From Nitrososphaeraceae archaeon (GTDB lineage: Archaea; Thermoproteota; Nitrososphaeria; Nitrososphaerales; Nitrososphaeraceae): a DNA stretch of 10,079 bases. The notes below the pieces were generated by a model. The model ran no database searches. It was not told where the DNA came from and saw only the letters and a program-made list of their open reading frames with translations. The stretch covers positions 1-10,079 of the forward strand of contig JAICSL010000035.1 in NCBI GenBank assembly GCA_025936955.1, given 5' to 3'. This document shows positions 1 through 6,757 of this stretch, one piece after another. The stretch's first letter is position 1. Each line of letters opens with the position of its first letter. The position numbers and the translations under genes are program-made.

Positions 1-222
1 ACTATAAAACAAGGCAAGACAGGTTTTGAACCTGTTGGAGAAGAAATGCTGGTAGGGAAAATGATTCGGGGGAGCGAAATGATGATTTTTATATGCGATA
101 ATGATGGCTACGCAAAAGCTCAGTCAAGGCCCCTTGAGTTGGCGAAAGGAGAAGAGATTTATCAAAAAATTGTTGTTGATGGCATTATAGAATATAAAGG
201 ACAAATCAAGACCGTTTCTTAG
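1..222 (+). CDS. C-terminal part of an unrecognised protein (5' end outside window)
   Basis: The reading frame is open from the first base and ends at TAG 220-222, giving 73 residues. No start codon needs to be assumed because the gene runs in from outside. The fragment is mixed polar and hydrophobic and has no transmembrane segment. Readable stretches are EEMLVGKMIRGSEMMIFICD, then PLELAKGEEIYQKIVVDG and the end EYKGQIKTVS. The alternation of charged and beta-branched residues suggests a small beta-rich domain, but I do not recognise the family and assign no function. The end overlaps the 3' end of pyrH on the opposite strand by 17 bases (206-222), so the two genes are convergent and share their stop regions. 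Only coding status is claimed. Confidence 0.6.
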   Translation, partial: TIKQGKTGFEPVGEEMLVGKMIRGSEMMIFICDNDGYAKAQSRPLELAKGEEIYQKIVVDGIIEYKGQIKTVS

Positions 223-979
223 CCATAATTATTTCGGTTCCTGTATAGATTTTACCGGTAACAGCATTCTTTATATTTTTTACATCGGATCTTAAAACAA
301 CAGTGGGAATCCTTGAACGTTCTATCACCTTTAATGCTACAAGATCTATGAGATCATATGTACCAGCCATTGAACTCCCTTTCTTTAGAATCTCTATACA
401 CTCATCAACAGTAATTTGTCTGAATAGTCTTGCTTTTCTATTCGTATTCGGATCAGAATTATAGATTCCATCTACGTCTGTTGCATTCAAAAATCTGCTT
501 GCTCTTACTTTCTCTGCTATTAATGCAGAAGTGGCATTTGTACTTTGACCAGGATGCAAACCGCCCGAGACTACGATTTTGCCGCTATCTGCAGCTATTG
601 AAATCTCGTCAAGATTCTTTGGTACTTGTGAATAAGCATATTCGCCTAAAGCTATTGTTAATAACTGGGCATTCAATCTTGATACGTAGATTCCGATGCT
701 GTCAAGGCTAGCCTCATCCGATCCAAGAAGCCTTGCTAGATGAATATAATGCCTGGCTATTTTGCCTCCTCCTGCGATAACTAGTGGTTGAACAATCGTA
801 TTTAGACCAGTTAACATTTTGGCATATCCCTTGATTGTATTGCTCTGAGTTTCTTGGTGGAATATACTTCCGCTCAGTTTTATAACGATTCTTTTTCTTT
901 TCGATGTTGTGATCTTGTTAGAGGATTTATTTATCGGTCCTTTGAACTCTTTTATCATATTAGATGTTTTCACCATCAT
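206..979 (-). CDS. pyrH: UMP kinase (uridylate kinase), archaeal type
   Basis: It phosphorylates UMP to UDP with ATP in the cytoplasm, in pyrimidine nucleotide synthesis. It belongs to the amino-acid-kinase fold. Visible motifs over 257 residues are KLSGS at 34-38 (phosphate binding), AGGGKIAR at 69-76, SRLNAQLL at 100-107, GGLHPGQSTNATSA at 139-152 (UMP/phosphate loop) and NATDVDGIYNSDP at 165-177 (nucleotide site). Archaeal members are usually about 225 residues and begin just before the KLSG strand. This one has roughly 28 extra basic, Ser/Thr/Lys-rich N-terminal residues. The ATG at 979 overlaps the end of the upstream HD gene by 20 bases. Codon 8, an ATG at 958, lies just after the HD stop (taa-t-ATG) and has GGTGA upstream, so it is a good alternative giving 250 residues. 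Function is secure; the start is not. Confidence 0.95.
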   Translation of the reverse strand: MMVKTSNMIKEFKGPINKSSNKITTSKRKRIVIKLSGSIFHQETQSNTIKGYAKMLTGLNTIVQPLVIAGGGKIARHYIHLARLLGSDEASLDSIGIYVSRLNAQLLTIALGEYAYSQVPKNLDEISIAADSGKIVVSGGLHPGQSTNATSALIAEKVRASRFLNATDVDGIYNSDPNTNRKARLFRQITVDECIEILKKGSSMAGTYDLIDLVALKVIERSRIPTVVLRSDVKNIKNAVTGKIYTGTEIIMAKKRS

Positions 980-2204
980 GAATTACCTTGTGTAGTGATT
1001 GTTCCACCGCCTTTCTATTTTCCGCAATTGTATATATTCGAAGCATGTCTAGAAAACCGGTTATAGAATCTATAACGGGTAGTTCGGTTGTCGGAATTTC
1101 ATAATCTTGTTTCTTCTCGACTAGCAAAACTGACTTTATCTCTTTTTTTGTCGGAGACAATGGCATTGATGGAGCCTTAGAAGCATCTACAAAAACAGAA
1201 TTTTCCTTCACATGTGCAGCATGAGCGATTTTTAGTTCCAACTCATTCAGAACTCGCCTGTCCATTTTCCTGTATAGCTTGTCACGCTTGTGCAAAAATT
1301 TTTCATAGACGCACTTTAATAATCGTCTATTTCTATAATCGTTTGCAAGCTTGATACCTATCTTGTTTCCAGTTTTAAGTGAACAAATTCTATCTAGTGT
1401 GTATTCATCAGTAAGTCTAAGAAAATTGTCAGCAGAGGTATCCGTAAGATCCAGCTGGTCGTCGACCAACATTAATGAATGCAAAAGCATTACTTCAGCA
1501 GATCGTACAGTCTTATGAAAATATACAGCCTTGAACATTTCATATCTTGATATCAACATCGATTCGAACGAATATAATGCAGACCTGTTGATGGCCAGGT
1601 GTCCATTTGGGGTAACTTCAAATGAGCTAATCAACCTATGATAGTCAATTTTACCGTATTCTGCTCCTGTAAACAATCCGTCTCTTGGCAGATAATCCAT
1701 GATATCTGCAGAGAGGGCGCCTGCGATTATTTCATTCATAAATTTCACCTTCGACCGACCAAAAGATAAACTGCATATCTCAGCACAATCATAACCATAA
1801 TTTGCTAAAGTGTCCTTAATTTCGCTTTGTATTATGATTTTGCCTCCGATCTGTTCGTGATTTAGATTGCATTTAGCTTCTAACACTTCTTCGAAGAGAT
1901 GAGAAAAAGGTCCATGACCAATATCATGAAGCAAAGCGGCTAGTCTTAATTTCTGGATCTGCTCTTCATTCTCAATATAGCCTTTTGCCAACAGATTTTC
2001 ACCGGCATAGCCTGCAACATGCATAACACCTAGAGAATGTTCAAAACGAGAATGTTGAGCGCTCGGGTAGACTAAATGAGCACCAGCAAGTTGTCTAATC
2101 CTTCTCAAACGTTGAAATATTGAGTTATCTATCAGATCTCGCTCAACATCAGAGAAGCGTATATAACGATGAATTGGATCGGTAATCTCCCCGGAAAATT
2201 TCAT
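960..2204 (-). CDS. HD-domain phosphohydrolase (dNTPase/SAMHD1-like, COG1078 type)
   Basis: This is a 414-residue metal-dependent HD phosphohydrolase. The N-terminus reads DPIHRYIRFSDVERDLID, followed by FQRLRRIRQL (30-39) and HSRFEHSLGV (51-60). The HD pair lies in LLHDIGHGPFSH (91-102, H93 D94), then NHEQIG (115-120) and SADIMDYLPRD (165-175). H56, H93, D94 and D167 are the likely metal ligands, all present. Known relatives hydrolyse dNTPs or other (d)NTPs to nucleosides and triphosphate. The substrate here cannot be read from sequence. The C-terminal ~150 residues are Lys/Arg-rich and less recognisable. The gene is translationally linked to pyrH (20-base overlap or abutting). With the dTMP kinase 0.5 kb upstream on the same strand, this points to nucleotide-pool control. 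The start ATG fits the family N-terminus, and no clear Shine-Dalgarno site precedes it. Confidence 0.9.
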   Translation of the reverse strand: MKFSGEITDPIHRYIRFSDVERDLIDNSIFQRLRRIRQLAGAHLVYPSAQHSRFEHSLGVMHVAGYAGENLLAKGYIENEEQIQKLRLAALLHDIGHGPFSHLFEEVLEAKCNLNHEQIGGKIIIQSEIKDTLANYGYDCAEICSLSFGRSKVKFMNEIIAGALSADIMDYLPRDGLFTGAEYGKIDYHRLISSFEVTPNGHLAINRSALYSFESMLISRYEMFKAVYFHKTVRSAEVMLLHSLMLVDDQLDLTDTSADNFLRLTDEYTLDRICSLKTGNKIGIKLANDYRNRRLLKCVYEKFLHKRDKLYRKMDRRVLNELELKIAHAAHVKENSVFVDASKAPSMPLSPTKKEIKSVLLVEKKQDYEIPTTELPVIDSITGFLDMLRIYTIAENRKAVEQSLHKVIHDGENI

Positions 2205-2275
2205 TTTCTTGTTGAAAATGATTCTAGTTCGTAGAAATTAAACTTTGAACTGGATATTATACATCTTAATATCGC

Positions 2276-2298
2276 TGTTGGCTAAGCCTTTGCCAACA
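2276..2298. repeat. 7-bp inverted repeat upstream of the HD gene
   Basis: TGTTGGC at 2276-2282 and GCCAACA at 2292-2298 are perfect reverse complements separated by 9 bases. After one mismatch another G-C pair can form (2274/2300). It lies 72-94 bases before the HD start codon, upstream of its likely TATA boxes, so a regulator site or a small RNA hairpin are both possible. Role unknown. Confidence 0.4.
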
Positions 2299-2488
2299 AC
2301 ATGCAATAAACTCCAATAAAGTCCTAATGGCCTGCTTGGATTATGATATTTAGATCTTAGCTAAAATATATCGTTAATAGGTACCAACTCAAAAGTCATT
2401 AGCCTGATAGACGGTAAATTTTTGTATACATAAATCACGATACAGCAGCATCACTGCAAAATTAATCATATATTATGGAAAAGTTCCC

Positions 2489-2509
2489 CAATTTTTTTTA
2501 TCAAAATTG
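2489..2509. repeat. AT-rich hairpin, possible transcription end
   Basis: CAATTTT (2489-2495) and AAAATTG (2503-2509) pair perfectly around a 7-base loop, with an uninterrupted T-run inside (2492-2499). It lies about 200 bases beyond the dTMP kinase stop. Given the base composition it may be fortuitous. Confidence 0.25.
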
Positions 2510-2705
2510 ACTTTTGAATTCCATTTCAAGAACTACATTCGTTTTTGCTTTTATAATTTTCCTCTTTAGCTTGAAATTTCTAAACTCAATAATCATTAAA
2601 TCATGACCCTGCGATTAGGGAAATACGATTCTCTTTATTGTAATAATTACATAAGTAATAATTGTTTGATAGTTAAAATTAATATTAGTCATGAAGTAAG
2701 GTTTT

Positions 2706-3299
2706 TTAGATCTTCAGTTTTTTTTTAACATAATTTGATAGCTGTTGGTGCACTGTATGTACGTCATTCTCGCCGTTGATTATCTTCCATTTAAATTTCC
2801 TTGCAAGTTTACGATAATTCTTATAGACTTGATTCATTAATTCTTTGTCGCCTTCGAACAAATCTCGACCCTCTAAGGTTCTTTCTTCGGAGATTTTGAG
2901 ACTAATCTCTAGAACTATAACAATATCTGCTTTGGGAAGTCCCTTGTCAAGGTTGAGCAACCAATTAAAGTGCATACCATTGGAAATTCCATAAACTAGA
3001 TTAGAATGATAATATCTATTCATTATAATAATGGTGCCATTCTCTAGCATATTTTCTATCTCTATTTTTTTCTCCCAACGATTCGCTGATAGAAGTAAAT
3101 GCTTTACCTCAGTAGGATAATCATGTTTCTCAGTTAGAAAAGCCTTGATTTCAGCCCCAATCGGGGTGTTATAATCAGGAAAATCCATATTAACACAAAT
3201 ATTGCCGGAATGTTTGAGAGTATCGGCAAGCATTCTAGACTGGGTCCTTTTGCCTGCCTTGTCTGTTCCTTCTATAACGACGATTTTACCTTTACCCAA
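2706..3299 (-). CDS. tmk: dTMP kinase (thymidylate kinase), eukaryote-like
   Basis: It converts dTMP to dTDP with ATP in the cytoplasm, for DNA precursor synthesis. The 197 residues, a normal length, carry the P-loop EGTDKAGKRTQS (10-21), the dTMP-binding FPDY (40-43), SANRWE (71-76, a signature shared with eukaryotic dTMP kinases), the DR-type motif as NRYYHSNLVYG (94-104) and an Arg-bearing lid around EERTLEGRDLF (138-148). Two departures are visible. The P-loop has Arg18 where Thr or Ser usually follows the Lys, and the conserved Asp of DRY is Asn94. All other landmarks are intact, so a working kinase is likely, but a different NMP preference is conceivable. The start is TTG 3299: an in-frame stop lies just upstream and a TATA-like box sits 24-29 bases before it, so the mRNA is probably leaderless. 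Confidence 0.88.
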   Translation of the reverse strand: MGKGKIVVIEGTDKAGKRTQSRMLADTLKHSGNICVNMDFPDYNTPIGAEIKAFLTEKHDYPTEVKHLLLSANRWEKKIEIENMLENGTIIIMNRYYHSNLVYGISNGMHFNWLLNLDKGLPKADIVIVLEISLKISEERTLEGRDLFEGDKELMNQVYKNYRKLARKFKWKIINGENDVHTVHQQLSNYVKKKLKI

Positions 3300-3322
3300 T
3301 ATAGATCAGATAAATCGGATTG

Positions 3323-3328
3323 ATAAAA
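3323..3328 (-). promoter_or_regulatory. TATA-like box of tmk
   Basis: The minus strand reads TTTTAT at -29 to -24 relative to the TTG start of the dTMP kinase. This is the spacing expected for archaeal leaderless transcription, and it supports TTG 3299 as the real start. Confidence 0.5.
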
Positions 3329-3467
3329 ACATGTTGAAAGCAAATTTGTTGAAACGTATACCATTTTATACAATAATTTCTCAAATTTGATAATTCTACT
3401 TCAAAATATTACCAAGCATGAAAATCATTGTTCTTAAAACTTTGCATTCAGTACTATCTTGATTTAT

Positions 3468-3481
3468 CGATATTAATATCG
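3468..3481. repeat. Perfect 14-bp palindrome CGATATTAATATCG
   Basis: The sequence is its own reverse complement, with no extension on either side. It lies about 170 bases upstream of the tmk start and 570 upstream of the methyltransferase. Its form suits a dimeric regulator site, but it is composed mainly of A/T, which makes chance palindromes commoner. Confidence 0.35.
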
Positions 3482-4004
3482 TAAACTCATTAATGGTAAC
3501 TATATGATTAATATTTCTGCTTTAATGGTGGTTAGGGATATTAGCGAGGGTTAAATGACTCTAATATGATCTATTTTTCAGTAGCGTTGGCTTAATGAAA
3601 GTGATGACGGTTATGCTGTAAACTTCGCAACTTATGCCTGCTCGCTCTTATCGAATGGCGTATTGATATTCTGTAATATTTCAGTATATGTGGTGAATTA
3701 TTTTCGAATCAGTAGCTTTCAGAGCTGTAGGATGACCACAACCTTCTGGAGCCTCCTATACAGTCGAAACTTTTGAACAACACTTGATACAGAGATCAAA
3801 TTGAATCGATTGGCAATAATCGTATTCCCTTTCATTTTGAGGAGTTATATTTTGACCAGGATTTCTTAGACTTAACAATGGAATTGGTTTGGACTCTATA
3901 ATTAAGTAATAATAAGACTGTTGAAATCTACTCAAATGGACATATAATGAACATTATTGTCATCCTAGTACTCCTATTTTATAGTATCACTTTTAGTGAC
4001 CTGG

Positions 4005-4010
4005 TTTATA
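4005..4010 (+). promoter_or_regulatory. TATA box upstream of the methyltransferase
   Basis: TTTATA is a good archaeal TATA core. Transcription would be expected to begin about 4030-4035, close to an ATG at 4031 that opens only an 11-codon frame, rather than at the TTG 4051 of the main gene. The transcript would therefore have a short leader of about 20 bases, or the gene's 5' end is altered. Confidence 0.5.
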
Positions 4011-4050
4011 CTATTCATACTCATTTCCACATGGATAGAATAATTCCAAT

Positions 4051-4941
4051 TTGGCTAGAAGAATAATAAAATATCGGTTTCTAACAAAAATTGTAATTTC
4101 AAAAACACAAAATAATTTTTATTATCCAGAGGACTTTAGACTATTAGTGAATTTAAAAGAATTTCTATCAACTCTACCTCAGTCTGTTATAAAAGGTGAG
4201 GAAATATTGCTTCCCGACCATCTAATTAGAAAAATATTCAGCTTTGGTGGACTAAACGAACATGATATATTTTATGACCTTGGTTGTGGAATTAATAATA
4301 CGGTCGCCATTGCTTCAAAAGAATTTAATGTAAAAAGATCTATTGGGATAGAGATAAAAAGAAGCCGATGTTTTGAAGCTCGAAAAAAGATTGTTGACCT
4401 GAAAAATGCAAAAATCATTAACAAGGATATTAGGAAAACTGATCTTTCAGAAGCAACTGTTTTATTTTTTTGGTTCACCGACTCCAAGATGATTCAACAA
4501 ATGGTAAGAAAATTTGATAAAGAGTTGAAGAATAATGCCAGGATAATTACACTCTGGTCTCCGCTCAATATGATGTTGCCATCTCAGATAGAATTTCCTT
4601 TTTTTGTTTGTAAAAAACCATTTTCATACGCTAAAAATATACGAGATCAGATACAAGTAATATACGGAAATTCATGCATTGATTTTACAGCATCATGGTT
4701 ATTGGCTGAGAAATATATTGACACACTTGAAGTTGTTCCAGGTCAATATCGTAGGTTTGTTAATATACTTCAGAGTATGATTATTTGGATAAATGCTTGG
4801 AACATGGGAATAGCTTGCGAGGAAGTAATACCACCTCCTGTAGAATCTTACATAGGAATATTGAAGACATTCTTTGATATTGATTTATCTAATAACATAC
4901 TAAAGAATCCACCCTCTAATACACACAACTCTATTATTTGA
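4051..4941 (+). CDS. Class I SAM-dependent methyltransferase-like protein
   Basis: The 296-residue protein has a Rossmann-type methyltransferase core. Motif I is FYDLGCGINNT (74-84), motif post-I is SIGIEIKRSRCFEARKK (97-113) with the acidic Glu101, and motif II/IV is DIRKTDLSEATVLFF (126-140). The arrangement resembles the DOT1-like/small archaeal protein methyltransferase group, but the substrate is unknown. In motif I the last glycine of GxGxG is Asn82, so cofactor binding may be changed. A C-terminal part of about 90 residues, including IACEEVIPPPVESYIGILKT, follows the core and is not assigned. The start is the TTG at 4051, since an in-frame stop at 4036-4038 prevents extension and no nearer ATG exists. 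An upstream 11-codon ORF (4031-4066) overlaps it in another frame. The gene is followed by the double zinc-finger gene on the same strand. Confidence 0.75.
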   Translation: MARRIIKYRFLTKIVISKTQNNFYYPEDFRLLVNLKEFLSTLPQSVIKGEEILLPDHLIRKIFSFGGLNEHDIFYDLGCGINNTVAIASKEFNVKRSIGIEIKRSRCFEARKKIVDLKNAKIINKDIRKTDLSEATVLFFWFTDSKMIQQMVRKFDKELKNNARIITLWSPLNMMLPSQIEFPFFVCKKPFSYAKNIRDQIQVIYGNSCIDFTASWLLAEKYIDTLEVVPGQYRRFVNILQSMIIWINAWNMGIACEEVIPPPVESYIGILKTFFDIDLSNNILKNPPSNTHNSII

Positions 4942-5057
4942 CCGGGCTAATGTTAGTTACTGGATTTCCCAAAACAACTCAATCAAAAAATTTTCGAATC
5001 AAATTTCTTTTTTAGAATACCTTTTAGGTCGATTGTGCATATAATAAGTTAAGAAAA

Positions 5058-5237
5058 TTGGATTTATGTTATTTGTGCAATGAACGGACACTAACAAAAA
5101 TTTGCCCAAATTGTAGAAGGCCTGCTTGTAAGAGTTGTACAAGGTCTTTTCCTTTTTCGGAGAGCATATGTTTGGAATGCGCAGAAGGAGTCAAAACAGG
5201 ATTAGGCGGATTGAGAAAAGATGAAGAGATATTCTAA
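5058..5237 (+). CDS. Small double zinc-finger protein (59 aa)
   Basis: This short frame runs from TTG 5058 to TAA 5235-5237. It carries eight cysteines as four CxxC knuckles: C4/C7, C16/C19, C24/C27 and C38/C41, with spacings x8, x4 and x10. That pattern can bind two zinc ions, as in treble-clef, B-box or FYVE/RING-like cross-brace folds. Readable segments are CYLCNERTLTKICPNCRR and CKSCTRSF, then ICLEC and a charged tail. Eight regularly paired cysteines in so short a frame are very unlikely by chance, which is the main support. An in-frame stop at 5025-5027 limits extension. No ATG is available, so TTG (or TTG 5073) is assumed. It lies 116 bases after the methyltransferase on the same strand. 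A nucleic-acid or protein adaptor role is an inference; no family name is claimed. Confidence 0.65.
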   Translation: MDLCYLCNERTLTKICPNCRRPACKSCTRSFPFSESICLECAEGVKTGLGGLRKDEEIF

Positions 5238-5597
5238 TTATCTGGCTGATATAATTATAATTTTGTAAGAATTGGAACAAGCAGTGACACTAGTTGAAAC
5301 CAAATAGACCTTTTCTAAAACATAGTACGCGATAATTAGAAGATAATCCTACACTATAATATTCACAAATTAAGAATCATTTGTGAAAATCCACTTATAA
5401 TTCATATTCGTAAGGTTGTAGATCGAGTTGGACTCATGTAGAGTCTTATTTTTTATTAATTGCAATCCTACTGTTAACAGAGTAATTTGATATTAAAAAG
5501 CAACTCGCCAATGAACACACTGGGATTTGCGAAATTGAGATTTTAAGCATGAGCGAAATAACAAACAAAAGGGTTAAAGTGTTAAGTGCATCAGTCA
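5238..5597. other. Intergenic gap between convergent genes
   Basis: The 360 bases between the zinc-finger gene and the endonuclease 3' end contain no convincing gene. A 34-codon frame starting at ATG 5549 runs into the endonuclease on the opposite strand and was rejected. The only distinct structure is the 9-bp inverted repeat at 5362-5387. Confidence 0.5.
5362..5387. repeat. 9-bp perfect inverted repeat with 8-base loop
   Basis: TTCACAAAT (5362-5370) pairs perfectly with ATTTGTGAA (5379-5387). It lies in a convergent intergenic region, about 125 bases after the zinc-finger stop and 211 bases from the endonuclease stop, so an RNA hairpin or transcript-end structure is more likely than an operator. 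Confidence 0.45.
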
Positions 5598-6182
5598 TTA
5601 TTGTTCTTTCTTATTCTCCATCACCCGCACTTTTGAAACTTTATAATAAATAATTTCACCTCTGCTTTCTATTACAGCTATTACTGGGGCTTTTCCCATT
5701 TTTTCTACTTGTTCAATAGTTAGCAGAAAATCCTTAACTTTTTTGTTTACCCCTTCATTTATTCCAAACAAAACATACTTTGCAGGGTTCTTTTCAAATT
5801 CCCCTCTATCATATAGCCTAAAGTCTATACCAAAACCGAAACCATCTTTTGCCACATAACCGCGACTCCTAATGTCACGATAAATCAAAAACCTCGTTAG
5901 TGTATCATTATCATATTTTAATATCTTTTTAATAAGAGCATTGAAATCATAGCTATTCTTCTTGTCCTTGAGTATCAGGCGTTTTGTATACAAAAGATAA
6001 AGAGCTTCGTATGATCTTAGGACATAGTCGGATTTTTCGTTTTCTCCAAATCCTTTATTCCTTAATTGATCTTGGTATTTGGTTTCAACTACGACAATCC
6101 TCAATCCTCCGTCTGATAGTCTTGCTTCAACGATATATGGAAAATCTCCGTTAGTTGAAGGTTGAGGATAAGGTTGTGACAT
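5598..6182 (-). CDS. endA: tRNA-splicing endonuclease subunit (EndA family), catalytic His apparently lost
   Basis: Family members cut the bulge-helix-bulge of pre-tRNAs to remove introns. Counting from ATG 6182 (194 residues), the N-terminal domain ends near RSYEALYLLYTK (56-67). The C-terminal catalytic domain has YRDIRSRGY (101-109), FGIDFRLYDRG (117-127), KYVLFGINEG (135-144) and PVIAVIESRGEIIYYKV (166-182). Tyr124 matches the catalytic Tyr, and Lys161 or Lys164 can be the catalytic Lys. The usual catalytic His before the KYxx strand is replaced: NPAKY has Pro133 there. This may be a structural subunit of a two-gene enzyme or a variant active site. A GTG at 6209 would add nine residues. 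ATG 6182 is preferred because the TATA-like TTAAAT lies upstream of it, whereas GTG 6209 would sit directly against that element. It is divergent from rpl10e. Confidence 0.85.
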   Translation of the reverse strand: MSQPYPQPSTNGDFPYIVEARLSDGGLRIVVVETKYQDQLRNKGFGENEKSDYVLRSYEALYLLYTKRLILKDKKNSYDFNALIKKILKYDNDTLTRFLIYRDIRSRGYVAKDGFGFGIDFRLYDRGEFEKNPAKYVLFGINEGVNKKVKDFLLTIEQVEKMGKAPVIAVIESRGEIIYYKVSKVRVMENKKEQ

Positions 6183-6209
6183 AACGATTAAATCACAGTC
6201 CTCTTCCAC

Positions 6210-6216
6210 ATTTAAG
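6210..6216. promoter_or_regulatory. Shared TATA-like element between endA and rpl10e
   Basis: The bases ATTTAAG read TTTAAG on the plus strand, 23-28 bases before the L10e ATG at 6239. They read CTTAAAT on the minus strand, with TTAAAT 28-33 bases before the endonuclease ATG at 6182. The intergenic distance (56 bases) leaves little room for two separate promoters, so one near-symmetric element may be used in both directions. This is inference from spacing. Confidence 0.45.
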
Positions 6217-6238
6217 CATTCAAATTTAGTGAATATGT

Positions 6239-6757
6239 ATGAAAGGAGTTAATTATCGCGAACCCCGTGGCATGCCTTATGTAAGAAGAGAATATATAAG
6301 AGGTAAACCCCAGATTAAAATTGCTAGATTTTCATCTGGACAGGCAAGTAATAAGTATGATTATAAACTCGAACTGTTGTCAACTGAAAAGATCCAGATT
6401 AGACATAACGCACTAGAAGCTGCCAGGCTCGCTGCTAATAAGACTATGGCAAAGGCAGGTGATATGAGCTTCTTCTCCATGCTTAAAGTGTATCCTCACG
6501 TAATTTTACGCGAAAACAAAATGATAGCAACCGCAGGTGCAGACCGTTTACAGGAAGGTATGAGAAGAGCTTTTGGAAAGGCAATGGGCTTAGCAGCGAG
6601 GGTACGACCCGGACAATCAATATTTGAAGCACATGTTACTTCATCTAACCTAGAATTAGCCAAGCAAGGTTTCAAGATAGCCTCGAGCAAACTTGGTTGT
6701 CCGGTTGCGATTAATGTTATACGCCTAAAACCACAAATTGAAGAGCGAGACGACTAA
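6239..6757 (+). CDS. rpl10e: 50S ribosomal protein L10e (uL16 family)
   Basis: This is a 172-residue archaeal/eukaryotic-type large-subunit protein, equivalent to bacterial L16, placed near the 5S/A-site region of the 50S subunit. Recognisable parts are the start NYREPRGMPYVRREYIRGKP, KIQIRHNALEAARLAANK (51-68), KVYPHVILRENKMIATAGAD (83-102), RLQEGMRRAFGKAMGLAARV (103-122) and the end of the fold at GCPVAINVI (152-160). The length is normal for the family and no key segment is missing. The start ATG 6239 matches the family N-terminus; another ATG four bases upstream is out of frame. Transcription is probably leaderless from TTTAAG at 6211-6216. No other ribosomal gene adjoins it. The downstream 150 bases lead to a strong hairpin. 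Confidence 0.97.
   Translation: MKGVNYREPRGMPYVRREYIRGKPQIKIARFSSGQASNKYDYKLELLSTEKIQIRHNALEAARLAANKTMAKAGDMSFFSMLKVYPHVILRENKMIATAGADRLQEGMRRAFGKAMGLAARVRPGQSIFEAHVTSSNLELAKQGFKIASSKLGCPVAINVIRLKPQIEERDD

Larger units (their letters stand above)
2205..2705. other. Intergenic gap between dTMP kinase and HD gene
   Basis: This 501-base AT-rich stretch has no credible ORF or RNA gene. It must carry the promoter of the HD gene: the minus strand has TATAATAT near 2255-2262 and TTTAAT near 2238-2243. These could give short leaders before ATG 2204, but neither is at ideal leaderless spacing. Two short inverted repeats are listed separately. The 2600-2700 part is A/T-rich with no distinct terminator beyond T-runs. 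Confidence 0.5.
3300..4050. other. 751-base intergenic region between divergent genes
   Basis: This region separates the divergently transcribed dTMP kinase and methyltransferase genes. Both strands were read and only very short ORFs (under about 20 codons) were found. No tRNA-like or other known RNA was recognised. It holds the tmk TATA box at its left edge, a 14-bp palindrome near 3468, and the methyltransferase TATA box near 4005. The 3590-3780 stretch is visibly less AT-rich than its surroundings and could hide an unannotated RNA or a decayed gene. A GTGATGA (C-box-like) occurs at about 3601-3607, but no matching D box follows. Confidence 0.45.

Noticed and set aside
430..711. 93-codon plus-strand frame inside pyrH
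   Set aside because: It is antisense to a secure UMP kinase gene, its translation is Leu/Arg-rich without motifs, and it is best explained as a frame shadow.
854..1066. 70-codon plus-strand frame across the pyrH/HD junction
   Set aside because: It lies opposite two well-supported genes, and its Cys/Phe/Tyr-rich translation has no domain signal.
3595..3660. Possible C/D-box small RNA with GTGATGA at about 3601
   Set aside because: No CTGA D box at suitable distance and no terminal stem were found.
4272..4487. 71-codon minus-strand frame inside the methyltransferase
   Set aside because: It is a shadow of the methyltransferase core frame with no independent support.
5549..5653. 34-codon plus-strand ORF starting MSEITNKRVKV
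   Set aside because: More than half of it is antisense to the endonuclease 3' end, and it shows no motif.
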